The notes under the pieces were generated by a model. It was not told where the DNA came from, searched no databases, and saw nothing but the letters and a program-made list of their open reading frames with translations. Source: Siderastrea radians (lineage: Eukaryota; Cnidaria; Anthozoa; Scleractinia; Rhizangiidae). From it: a stretch of DNA of 64,000 nucleotides. This document shows, in pieces, positions 38,098 to 49,500 of the stretch. Position 1 is the first letter of the stretch. Each line of letters begins with the position of its first letter. The position numbers and the translations under genes were made by a program. The stretch covers positions 6,078,366 to 6,142,365 of the forward strand of contig OZ024892.1 of assembly GCA_964017195.1 (NCBI GenBank), written 5' to 3'.

Positions 38098-38201
38098 GTA
38101 ATCAAATGGTATACTCGTGAAATTAGGAAATAATTTCACTTGCGTTTTGTCAAAACGCGCGTGAAATTATATCCTAATTTCACTCGTCACCATTTGATTA
38201 C
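38098..38201. mobile_element. 104-bp palindrome (foldback MITE)
   Basis: GTAATCAAATGGT at the left mirrors ACCATTTGATTAC at the right, and the inner GTGAAATTAGGA and TCCTAATTTCAC arms also pair. It lies five bases from the preceding nested element. Confidence 0.65.
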
Positions 38202-38639
38202 ACATACTTATTTTGAATTTTCCCGCGATTGAGTGACCCTGGGCACGATCTTTACTACAACTACCAGAAACCTTTGCGTGTGTGACGTCATAATGAAAAT
38301 GGTCTATTGAATGGAATCATCTTAACATTCCCCAGCTTTATTGAGTTTTCCTTTTGATATTTTATATTACTTACTGTATTTCAAGTATAGAAGGTTTTCA
38401 ACCTACATTTTGTAGCGGCATCTTGGGTAATACCAGTTTTTCTTCAAAACATGACATTGCATTTGCATTTTGCGCGTAACACAACGCTGGGGGAAATATG
38501 AGGTTTTGAAAATCGCGCGCGTCTTAACGACGTGACCGATCTACAATGCTATGGAATCGAGACAAAAAGAGACACGAGGCCTTTGGTAAGTAGCAATCAC
38601 GATTACGATTTCGTACATACCTTGAGACGAAATATTAGC

Positions 38640-39415
38640 ATCGCGCTCTTTATTTTGATTTCCTTAGATAATATGTTGTACCTGGAAACTTGATCACTAT
38701 CTGATTGCGCTTTAGCTTATTCTGTTTTCCTTGGGCACAATATACCTGGAAGCGTTAAGTTTCACATCGCGCTTAATCTTGTTCTGTCTTCCTTGAGTGG
38801 CATATACCTGTAAGAGGAATGCCTATCATTGCGCTTTAGCTTATTCTGTTTTCCTTGGGTAGCAGATACCTGGAAGCGGAATGCCTAACATCGCACTTTA
38901 GCTTATTCTGTCTTCCTTGGGTAGCAGATACCTGGAAGCGGAATGTCTAACATCACTCTTTAGCTTATTCTGTCTTCCTTGGGTAGCAGACACCTGGAAT
39001 CGGAATGTCTAACATCGCGCTTAAGCTTTATTCTGTCTTCCCTGTAGCAGATACCTGGAAGCGGAATGTCTAACATTGCGCTTTAGCTTATTCCGTCTTC
39101 CTTGGGCAGCAGATACCTGGAAGCAGAATGTCTAACGTCGCATTTTAGCTTATTCTGTCTTCCTTGGATAGCAGATACCTGGAAGCAGAATGTCTAACAT
39201 CACTCTTTAGCTTATTCTGTCTTCCTTGAATAGCAGATACCTGGAAGCGGATTGTCTAACGGCGCGCTTAAGCTTTATTCTGTCTTCCTTGGGTAGCAGA
39301 TACCTGGAAGCAGAATGTCTTACATCGCGCTTTAGCTTATTCTGTCTCCCCTGGGTATCAGATGCCTGGAAGCGGAATGTATAACATCGTGCTTTGGCTT
39401 ATTCTGTCGTTGCAG
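38640..39415. repeat. ~69-bp minisatellite, about 11 units
   Basis: Tandem copies of a unit containing TTAGCTTATTCTGTCTTCC, TTGGGTAGCAGATACCTGG and AAGCGGAATGTCTAACATCG. Units differ by small substitutions and one- to two-base indels. The array has no coding potential. Confidence 0.85.
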
Positions 39416-42133
39416 CAATCAAAAGCGATTGAGCGATAATAACTGGCTTAAATACGCGATGTATCGTCTCCTCTCGCCTAAGTCTCAGCTTGTAGTGTTT
39501 GGTGCTGGAGAAAGGCAAATAATACCCTGAAAAATTAAAATAAATTTTTTGGACATCATGGCTCTGCCGTAATCATTACCAGCTCAGCCTATTAAATTAG
39601 TAAGCGTAGGTTGCGATACTGTTCGCGCTCGTTTTTGCCGTCGCGAGGAAAAATACCGCCAGCTACGCAGGCTACTATACTAAACAAAGTGACCGAGAAG
39701 CCAAATTATTTTTATGCGCAATGAATTGTAATAAACATTGTCATCTTTTACAGCACACAACTAGTTGAAATAACACCTCATCCCATCTTCATGATGCTAC
39801 AAGGTGTCAAACCATGGCATAAAGTTACTGTTGCAAATTAGCTGTAGGGACACATTCAATGTGCCCTCAGCTAATTTGCATAATAGGTTTTGGGCGGCTC
39901 AAAGCCCGTCATGAGCAATGATATGAACCTCTGTAAAGCATAGGCAATCAATAAACCTCTCGGTAACTCAAAACTGAACTTAACAACAACCAGGGGCACA
40001 CAACAGGAAAATTTAGCAAAATGCTTGAAATATCATCTTCGGCTTAGATTGTTTCAGCGATAGTCTATGGGCCAAGACCCCCAAAACAGGGTTTTATGTA
40101 CCATCTCGAGGAACCAGTGCTATCATGGATTTTTAATATCTTCAATGCCTGAGGTTTATTTTAATGTATGATAGCAAGCCTCTATGAGTAGCTTTCTTGT
40201 TGTAATCACGTGATCAAATGACGTCCTTCAAATTGCTTTATGGCCACCTACCCAGTTAAGATATTCAAAGTCCTAGTTATAATCAGACTTTGATTCCTTT
40301 TAAACCAATAACTTGTGCATTAGCCCTACACAACAAGGCACTAGGCTCAAAAACAAAAGGATGGATGTATAAAAAAATGATTTTCTCGTTTCCATGGCAA
40401 CGGAAATGTCCCTTTTGTCCACAAGTAAAATAGCATATACTGAAAGTAAGGTTTTCAGTTTCCTGATTGAATAACGACCGTGATATTTATTGCCAGTACA
40501 GTTCACTCTTTACTTTTTAAGATCATTTCAGCGTATAAAAATAGCTCTCCAGCTAACAACAAGTTTTACGTAGCTCCCTTAAGCATGCAAATGACTTAAT
40601 GTCACTTATCCCTCAGCATCCATTCTAGCACCAGCCGCATTTCAGACCTGTCCTGCTTGCGTCAGTAAGCGAATTTTGGTGTCATTTTCACTGAAATATA
40701 AAGAAAGGGTCATGTTACAATTTGGACTGACAAAATAACAGTTAATTTTTAAAACATAAATATTAAGGAGTTGCCATGGAGACCGTAAGTAAATATTGCT
40801 TACATTTGAAACGAAACATTGGTATTATGCTAAAAAGCGAGTAAAATAGCTATTTACTTAAAAACCTGAACAAGACAAATTGGCATTTCTTTGTCTTCAT
40901 CGTTATCATTGTCATCTTGCATTGCGATACAGTAGCATCTTCATCATCGTCATGCTTGTGTGTGCAATCCTGCAGCCTGCACGGGGCAGCCTATTTCAGG
41001 CAATTGACCAAAAAGGAACGAGAAGGCACTTTTGCAAGACCCGCTGCATTGGCAAGACAACAGTTCCAGGACTGCTCTCGGAGATGGTTGACCACCCATT
41101 CAGTCTACGACTATCTTGTTGTCTTCAGTGCACCAGCCAGAACCTACTGATGATGGTATGTCTGGGCATCTCTGTAAACTTCTACTCCATATCTGCTAGA
41201 CCGCTCGTAGTGAGTGTTTGCACGGGGTATCAGTGCAGGGCGGCAGCTGATTGGAGTCAACATCTCCTCTTCTCAGACAAAATAGTCAATATCGTAGTTC
41301 GTTGACCTCGCTTGTTCCCGATTTTCTGCAATACATCATTCATGTAAGCTTCTGAAGTCTACAGTATAGCTCCGTCTGGCAGTTTCCACTCCATTCCCAG
41401 TTGCTAGAAGATTTCTTAGTATTCTGCACTCCATTTGACAATTCGAGACGCTACCTTTCCTCGTCCGGTTAAGACAGTAACAGTGTCACAGCCGGTGAAT
41501 GCGTGCGAGCCCGATAGTGACCTGCACACATTCGCCCCAACGCTCTCCATTACCTTCGTGACATCCGTGTATTTGACTCTGGTCTGTGAACCACATTTGA
41601 CGAATATTGAGGAAGAGATGAAATTCCTGAGGGCCAGACAAAGTACCAGAACGTCAGTATCTATTGAGACTATGACGACTGCAGCAAACCTCGACCTACC
41701 TGCATGGGCTGCGGATTAAAGGAGACTGGTATCTGTGGATTCTAGCTCACAGATACCCTGCACCATTCCAGATGATAACTAATAACATGTGTCTCAACAC
41801 GTGATAACAAGTGTCTTTCCTGATAGTTTCTCTTTGTACTTGTCTTTCTTCCACTCGCTGGCCACCAACACTATGAATGCTAGCTCGTTCGTTGAACTAC
41901 AAAGGAATCTTCTCCACCGTTTGATCTTGTGGTCGGCTTGAATATTCTGGAACTCGCTTCCTGATCCTTCACCTCTCTGTTCCCTTTCGGCATTCTTAAT
42001 CAATTCCTCTCTGTAATGATCAAAGACGACATCGATTCTGTCGCTGGTTGCACCTTTGTTTAGAACCGTCCAGCAACTGTCAGCAAATGGCTTCTGATCA
42101 CCCTGTTAGTTTACACGCTGGACTAAAGCTATG
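39416..42133. other. spacer with dispersed repeats, no clear gene
   Basis: A segment at about 39,914-39,990 (AGCAATGATATGAACCTCTG to GGTAACTCAAAAC) recurs at about 46,352-46,420. Frames near 40,880-41,305 and 41,435-41,719 have no recognisable family. Confidence 0.4.
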
Positions 42134-42844
42134 TCATCTATTTTTCATGCCAAGGGTGGAGGAGTAGCATCTGCTGCTTGCACATTTTTCTGGAGTTCTT
42201 TTGCCACGGCAGTGGGCCGAGAGGATGGGATAGCACTTGGAATGCTTGGTAAGCTTCCTCACTAATACCTTTAGCTCGCAGTAAGTCATGTTCCACTTCA
42301 GGATTAGCAAATTTTCCTGTCGAAAGGCAGACGAGATCATGAAGCTCAGGATTGAATGGGTTGAACCAAGTGTTTTCAAGCACTGACACTATGGACTTCA
42401 CATCAGCTTCGTCCCTTGTGATCCTTGCGCATTGTAGGTCATTGTGTTGGGAAGAAGACCTATTGATGTGTAGCACATCCAAGAACGTGCTTCGATATTC
42501 TGCAACCAACTAGTACTTGCTTACCGCATTAGGCTTTAGGCTCAAACCTTTGGTTTCTTCTGACATTTGAGTATCTTTGTTGATAGTATTTTCGCACGAC
42601 TGATCAACAGGTATCTTCCCGGCAGGATTGCCTCTACCAATCTGAACGGAAAATCCTCCAGATCTGAAGTAATCGAACGCCATTTGGACAGATATTCAGA
42701 AAGGTGCCTGGCGTAGTTTAGGTTGTCATAGGCGAGGCACCACGGGAGAATATCTCTGAAAGATGAAAGGTGAAGTTCCCAATCCCCTTCTCGAAGTCCT
42801 CTTATCAGTCCTAGTAGTACCTGCATCATGTCAACATAAGACAT
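42134..42844 (-). pseudogene. remnant of an uncharacterised invertebrate protein family
   Basis: Leftward frames contain DMMQVLLGLIRGLREGDWEL and LPWCLAYDNLNYARHLSEYL (42542-42844), followed in another frame by SVLENTWFNPFNPELHDLV and LVCLSTGKFANPEVEHDLL (42138-42509). This order matches large uncharacterised proteins that are repeated in cnidarian and other invertebrate genomes and may be transposon-derived. Frame changes between the blocks show it is broken. Confidence 0.5.
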
Positions 42845-44757
42845 TCAGAACTTGGAGAGCTTCCCGTTACTTTGCTGGAGATGGTACATATACAAGTAGA
42901 ACAGTTGTGACACTTCTTGAAATGAGGGACTTGCCATCGTGCTTGCGAATTTTTCTTTGCATGTAAATTGCATTGTCTTTCAGCACTTCCAAGCTTCTGA
43001 AAAACTAAACAACCAGAGACTTTTTTTCTTCATGTTCCTCACTCCAAGACTGAAATCCCATCTGAACTAGCCGGTTAATAGCTCCAAACATCAGCTGGGA
43101 AACCTTATGGCGCGATTATATTTCCGACCTTCTGCCACACTACACACGGATCCCTTCTGCAATTACCCCAGACTGGACGCATATATCATCTAAGCCAGCA
43201 TCATGGAAATGCTTCCCGATTACTGAGAGGAACGTACAAATGGTATGGAACACACCCATTCTAAATGCAGGATCGTTAAACAGAGGTCTGTGTTTCCACT
43301 TTATCTCGGTAGCTTAGGCGTACAGCACCTGGTCAAACACTACATAACTACGATACTTTGAAGATTCAGGGTATTCTAGTCATGTCAGTAGTCTGTGTAG
43401 TCTAGTCATGTCAGTTGCTGGGGCATTTAGGTTGGGAGGCCGCAAGGTAGTAACAGTTCCTGGAGATTTCGCACTAAAATATCAAATCCAGTCCAGCGAG
43501 AGACCGTTTGCCTCTCACTTGCATAGAACGAATTAAACATACAGCAATTTTTTCCATGCATTTTCTATGATTTGTTTTGACGTGACCTCTACATATCTTC
43601 TGGGATGCGGCTCACAGCGCTCACCTGCATCGTAGACAGGTAGAGTTGCATTATCCACGAACTCGATTCTTCTCTTCCTTCATTTCGTTATGGCCGGGGC
43701 TAAAATTGATGGAGGGTGGGGACCAAAATGGTTGGCTTGCACTGCAATGCTATTGACTAGGTGGGATGTTCCCTCACCAGACAAAGTCTCCTCGCGGCGA
43801 TCAATATTATCCCAGGACGGAGTGGTACTGACAAACGGACGGATATTGTCGAAGAGGTAAACTTCATTAGATGAGGTGGCTGCCTTTTTTTGAAGGCACA
43901 GCGCGGTATTTATTTCTTCAAGTTGTGAGTACGCAATTCCATGGCCACAACGGAAAGATTTTTCACGGCATATGGAAGTAAAACGTGCTTAAAAGGCCTC
44001 CTTGTTTATTTCGAACAACAGGGTCAGTTTTGGCATATTTTTGCCTAAATTACTACGAAACTCCATTAAAATGTGTAATACTTATAAAACTTGTTTAGTG
44101 ATGAAGTTATGTTTTTTAAACTTTTTCAGTTGTGAACACATTTCAAATACAAAATGACAAAAATCTATGGATAAGCCAAAAATACTTGTTTTGGAATCCG
44201 TGCATTTCTCGAACAACGGTAAGTTTTGGCGTATTTTGTTTTGCCTAAATAACCAAGAAACTCTATTAAAATGCGCAATCCTTACACATTTTTTAGTTAT
44301 TCATTATAAATTTTATTTGGTTTCTTAACCCATTTCATCTAAACAACGTCAAAAAACATATACTCGCCTTCCATAAAGGCCGCCAATAAACGCCACAATA
44401 CATCGTGGCGTTTTAGAAAATTTATGCGTTTTATTTTTGTCACACTAAAGGAAGCAAATTTAAATCACGTTGATGAAAAAGATAAATGTACTATCTAGTT
44501 TTTAATGTAGTTGAAACAAACTAATTTTGTTTCAGTAAACCATTTTAGATAGAACATCTGGAATTGAGCCTCGTTTTCATGCAGAAGCGAATTTTGACAA
44601 TATTTTAGCTGAAAAAGATATACGATAAAGCTACTCTTTTGGGATTGCTATCATAACTTTTTGTAATCATCCATGGCTAACCTTTAAATCAGTAGCACTT
44701 CCAGCTGGACCCTCTGAGTGGTACATCTGAGCGGGTCTGGCCCAAGGACTAAGATTT
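42845..44757. other. spacer, no gene seen
   Basis: No coding region recognised. Part of 42,845-43,300 may be further upstream remnant of the broken gene at 42134-42844. Confidence 0.35.
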
Positions 44758-45765
44758 TTAAGGCCGCGGGTGACAAGCTGCTCATGAATAAATTTATAAG
44801 GCAAAATTTTGATGCAGGTCTTACATTAAAAACATTATATCTTGAACGTTTGGGAGCTGATTCCGTTCAAACTTAGCAGAGAGCTTGGGTAATGGTGGAA
44901 GTGCAACAAGGTTGTTTTTGGTTTGATAGACTGTGCTTCTTTACGATGCTATGCGCTCCCAAAGATAAGATTTCGTAAAACGCGACTCCGTGTCCAAGTT
45001 TTCTCCTCTTGGAGAAGACAGCACTTCTTGATTTTACTACTCATTGATCAGTTAAAACCTCTATTGTGTCAAAACAGAAGCGGATTATAGGATTTGGAGT
45101 TCCATTGAAAGTTGTAAGCTTTTGAATGAGCAAAATCGTCCTTGTTTAAATTTGAAGCCTTCAATATTCTGTTAAAAAGCCTGTTTGAAAAAAGTGCTTC
45201 TGTTGTGACAATCTACAATACACCTAAATTATCTGCCTTTTGTATCAGTTCAGGAAATTTGATATCTGCGCTGTATTCTTGGACACAAAATTGGTAGTTT
45301 TAGGGCTGACCGAAGGCTTACCGAATAAACACGAATGTTTAAGGTAAGATTATGCTAATTACAGAAACTAAATTCTAGCAGCTATTGTTCACTATCCAGA
45401 AAAGAACAATACGTTGCAATTTGGAGATCGCAAATATTTCGATTGAAAAATATAAGCGTTTCCGAAGCTCCACGGTATCTATAACGAGGGTTATTTCAGT
45501 TTTTGTTTTGTTTTGTTGGAAAAGTTCTAAAAAGTTTGTATTAACGTTTGAAAGTTAAAAAAAGCCGGACTTCGAGAGTATTTTTTTTTATTTAGAAATG
45601 CTTTAAGTCATAAGATATCCGTGGCACACGATTTAACGCACGTGCAATTATTGATTCAGAAACTGGAAAATTTACTGAGGAGCCTATTCATGAATATTTC
45701 GTGCAATGTCGCTACCATTCGTCGCACTTCGAATACTGATGACATAGTCTCACCCGCGGCCTTAA
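44758..45765. mobile_element. 1-kb TTAA-flanked DNA transposon
   Basis: TTAA (44758-44761) followed by GGCCGCGGGTGA, and TCACCCGCGGCC followed by TTAA (45762-45765); the left copy reads GGTGACA and the right mirror GGTGAGA just inside. Perfect 12-base terminal repeats with TTAA duplications indicate piggyBac/Kolobok-type transposition. The interior is AT-rich and non-coding. Confidence 0.78.
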
Positions 45766-46114
45766 AGGCATATTTGTGTAAGCTAATATAGATTTGATCT
45801 GTTCGGATTTTTTATCTAAAAATTAAGGCCGCAGAAAATTTTAGGAAACAGAATCCTATCCGCCGAATTTCGAGCTGCTGATGGCTCTCCGAAAATGCCA
45901 GCTGACCTTATTTTGCACTCTAAACGACACATTTGTCCCTCCGAAAACAATAGGAACTAATAAGACCTTTTGTTACGAAAGTCCGACGTGATGTTTCGCG
46001 GACGAAATCTGTAGCTTTTACTACAATTAAATCCGAAACTGATCTCAGGCGATTTTAGGCCTTCCGAACGGATATTCCCCCGAAACGAACCGTTGGGTGC
46101 CCCTGAACAACTTG

Positions 46115-46335
46115 CAACCATGTTTTTTTACAGTGGCCAGTCCGGGGTCTTCTTGATACTAAACATGCCCTAAAAGGTCATAAAGAACAAGGCATGATTG
46201 ACGGGAATTCTAGATCTGTTGCAAAGCGCTCATTCGAAATTTGTCCCAGGCTGAAAAATCGCCTTGTCGTTTGGTGGTAAACATTTACATCCAAACAAAT
46301 CACCACAAAGATTATAAGGAAGTATTGTAATAGTC
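46115..46335. repeat. duplicated segment = empty target of the 6.2-kb element
   Basis: This ~220-bp segment (CTTCTTGATACTAAACATGC, then GACGGGAATTCTAGATCTG, then CTGAAAAATCGCCTTG) is repeated at about 46,440-46,525 and continues at 52,703-52,830. In the second copy a 6,177-bp element interrupts it exactly after ATTCTA. Here the site is uninterrupted, so it serves as an internal empty-site control. Confidence 0.85.
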
Positions 46336-46525
46336 TGCGAATGCCTCCAGTAAGCAATGATATGAAACTCTGTAAAACATAGGCACGCAATAAACCTCTC
46401 GGTAACTCAAAACTTAACAACAACTTGCAATCATATTTCTTTACAGTGACCGGCCCGCGGTCTTCTTGATACTAAACATGCCCTAAAAGGTCAGAAAGAA
46501 CAAGGCATGATTGACGGGAATTCTA

Positions 46526-49500
46526 CAGGAGTACCCAATTAAAGAATTTTTTTCTAAAATTGACTGTTTGTTGCTCTAAGATGTTATTTAATAATCACCG
46601 AGTTATTTTTGGCCCATAAATAACTTTGCTGGCAAAAATTTATCCGTTCTTCAGAGCCAGCAAGCTAAAGATTGAGAGTTTAATTTGCCAGCAAGCATCG
46701 CTCGAACGATTCCGTTTTCCCAGCCAGCAGCACATTTGATAGCAATGCTAGCCAGGAAATTTATTGCCTTCATAATTTGCCAGCCAGGACAGTTATTTCA
46801 AAACCTTGTGATCTCCCAGCAAATAACAGAAGGCCTTTAGATCTTCATTTGTTATTTTTTCAAGTTCCAAGTCTTTTTTCCTTTATTATATATCATATCA
46901 CTTGCACCACTTACCTTATCGAGGCATCGAACTTGCCATTTACTGAGGAATTGCACAGATACTGTTACCGAGTGATAACCTTTGAAGACGCTATGAGATT
47001 TGAACATATTTGCAGAAATTGAAATGTTGCTAAATTAAAGGTGTCAAACAGCAAGTTTTCAGTGATATATTGCTTACAATCTTTTAATGGTGTAAGGTGT
47101 GTACACGTCAAACAAATCTATTCTTTATCTTATTGTTTCCGGTTCATCTTTGTAGTGATGTCGCCAGGGCAACATGACAACATCGAGTTCCGCAGCAATA
47201 ATCAAGTCGGGTTTCAGCAGTCAATCACCTCAAAAGTCTCATTGCAAAGTCTCAGGGAATTAATTGTAATTTAAGAACCATAGTAGAAGTGAAGACTTAA
47301 CAAATGGATCCAATTTGGCTATGTGTGTACCCTTATAACGCACAGATGACGTTAAAAGGTGATGAGAACAAAGTACATGCAGGCGAGTAGCGTCTGCGTC
47401 ACCAGTCTTGTCAGAGGACACTTCACCGCAAAAGTTTCACAAAATGAATTGCAAAGTTTCGCAGCAAAGGTCCGGTCTTGTCAGTGGACGCTTCACCGCA
47501 AAAGTTTCACAAAATGAATTGCAAAGTTTCGCAGCAAAGCTCCGGTCTTGTCAGTGGACGCTTCACCGCAGACGTTTCACAAAATGAATTGCAAAGTTTC
47601 GCAGCAAAGGTCCGGTCTTGTCAGTGGACGCTTCACCCCAAAAGTTTCACAAAATGAATGGCAAAGTTTCGCAGCAAAGGTGCGGTCTTGTCAGTGGATG
47701 CTTCACCGCAAAAGTTTCACAAAATGAATTGCAAAGTTTCGCAGCAAAGCTCCAGGCTTGTCAGTGGACACTTCACCGCAAAAAATTCACAAAATGAATT
47801 GCAAAGTTTCGCAGCAAAGGTCCAGTCTTGTCAGTGGACGCTTCACCGCAAAAGTTTCACAAAATGAATTGCAAAGTTTCGCAGCAAAGGTCCAGTCTTG
47901 TCAGTGGACGCTTCACCGCAAAAGTTTCACAAAATGAATTGCAAAGTTTCGCGGCAAAGGTCTGGTCTTGTCAGTGGACGCTTCACCGCAAAAGTTTCAC
48001 AAAATGAATTGCAAAGTTTCGCAGCAAAGGTGTGGTCTTGTCAGTGGACGCTTCACCGCAAAAGTTTCACAAAATGAATTGCAAAGTTTCGCAGCAAAGC
48101 TCCGGTCTTGTCAGTGGACACTTCACCGCAAAAGTTTCACAAAATGAATTGCAAAGTTTCGCAGCAAAGGTGCGGTCTTGTCAGTGGGCGCTTCACCGCA
48201 AAAGTTTCACAAAATGAATTGCAAAGTTTCGCAGCAAAGCTCCGGTCTTGTCAGTGGACGCTTCACCGCAAAAGTTTCACAAAATGAATTGCATAGTTTC
48301 GCAGCAAAGGTCCGGTCTTGTCAGTGGACGCTTCACCGCAAAAGTTTCACAAAATGAATTGCAAAGTCTCGCAGCAAAGCTCCAGTCTTGTCAGTGGACG
48401 CTTCACCGCAAAAGTTTCACAAAATGAATTGCAAAGTTTCGCGGCAAAGGTCCGGTCTTGTCAGTAGACGCTTCCCCGCAAAAGTTTCACAAAATGAATT
48501 GCAAAGTTTCGCAGCAAAGGTCCGGTCTTGTCAGTGGACGCTTCACCGCAAAAGTTTCACAAAATGAATTGCAAAGTTTCGCGGCAAAGGTCTGGTCTTG
48601 TCAGTGGACGCTTCACCGCAAAAGTTTCACAAAATGAATTGCAAAGTTTCGCAGCAAAGGTGCGGTCTTGTCAGTGGACGCTTCACCGCAAAAGTTTCAC
48701 AAAATGAATTGCAAAGTTTCGCAGCAAAGCTCCGGTCTTGTCAGTGGACGCTTCACCGCAAAAGTTTCACAAAATGAATTGCAAAGTTTCGCAGCAAAGC
48801 TCCAGTCTTGTCAGTGGACACTTCACCGCAAAAAATTCACAAAATAAATTGCAAAGTTTCGCAGCAAAGGTCCGGTCTTGTCAGTGGATGCTTCACCGCA
48901 AAAGTTTCACAAAATGAATTGCAAAGTTTCGCGGCAAAGGTCTGGTCTTGTCAGTGGACGCTTCACCGCAAAAGTTTACAAAATGAATTGCAAAGTTTCG
49001 CAGCAAAGGTGCGGTCTTCTCAGTGGACGCTTCACCGCAAAAGTTTCACAAAATGAATTGCAAAGTTTCGCAGCAAAGCTCCGGTCTTGTCAGTGGACGC
49101 TTCACCGCTAAAGTTTCACAAAATGAATTGCAAAGTTTCGCAGCAAAGGTGCGGTCTTGTCAGTGGGCGCTTCACCGCAAAAGTTTCACAAAATGAATTG
49201 CAAAGTTTCGCAGCAAAGCTCCGGTCTTGTCAGTGGACGCTTCACCGCAAAAGTTTCACAAAATGAATTGCATAGTTTCGCAGCAAAGGTCCGGTCTTGT
49301 CAGTAGACGCTTCCCCGCAAAAGTTTCACAAAATGAATTGCAAAGTTTTGCAGCAAAGGTCCGGTCTTGTCAGTGGACGCTTCACCGCAAAAGTTTCACA
49401 AAATGAATTGCAAAGTTTCGCAGCAAAGCTCCGGTCTTGTCAGTGGACGCTTCACCGCAGACGTTTCACAAAATGAATTGCAAAGTTTCGCAGCAAAGGT

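Larger units (their letters stand above)
35605..38309. mobile_element. 2.7-kb non-autonomous DNA transposon with ~90-bp TIRs
   Basis: Long inverted repeats bound this interval: the left arm begins CAATAGACCATTTTCATTAT, runs through TTTCTGGTAGTTGTAGTAAA and a GATCGCGCCCAG-like word, and its mirror ends at 38309. About 90 bases match with few differences. The interior has no intact transposase; short frames only. Two further inverted-repeat elements are nested in its right half (37328-38093 and 38098-38201). Confidence 0.78.

Noticed and set aside
40880..41719. Host gene exons
   Set aside because: Frames of 94-141 codons lack family motifs and consistent splice sites.
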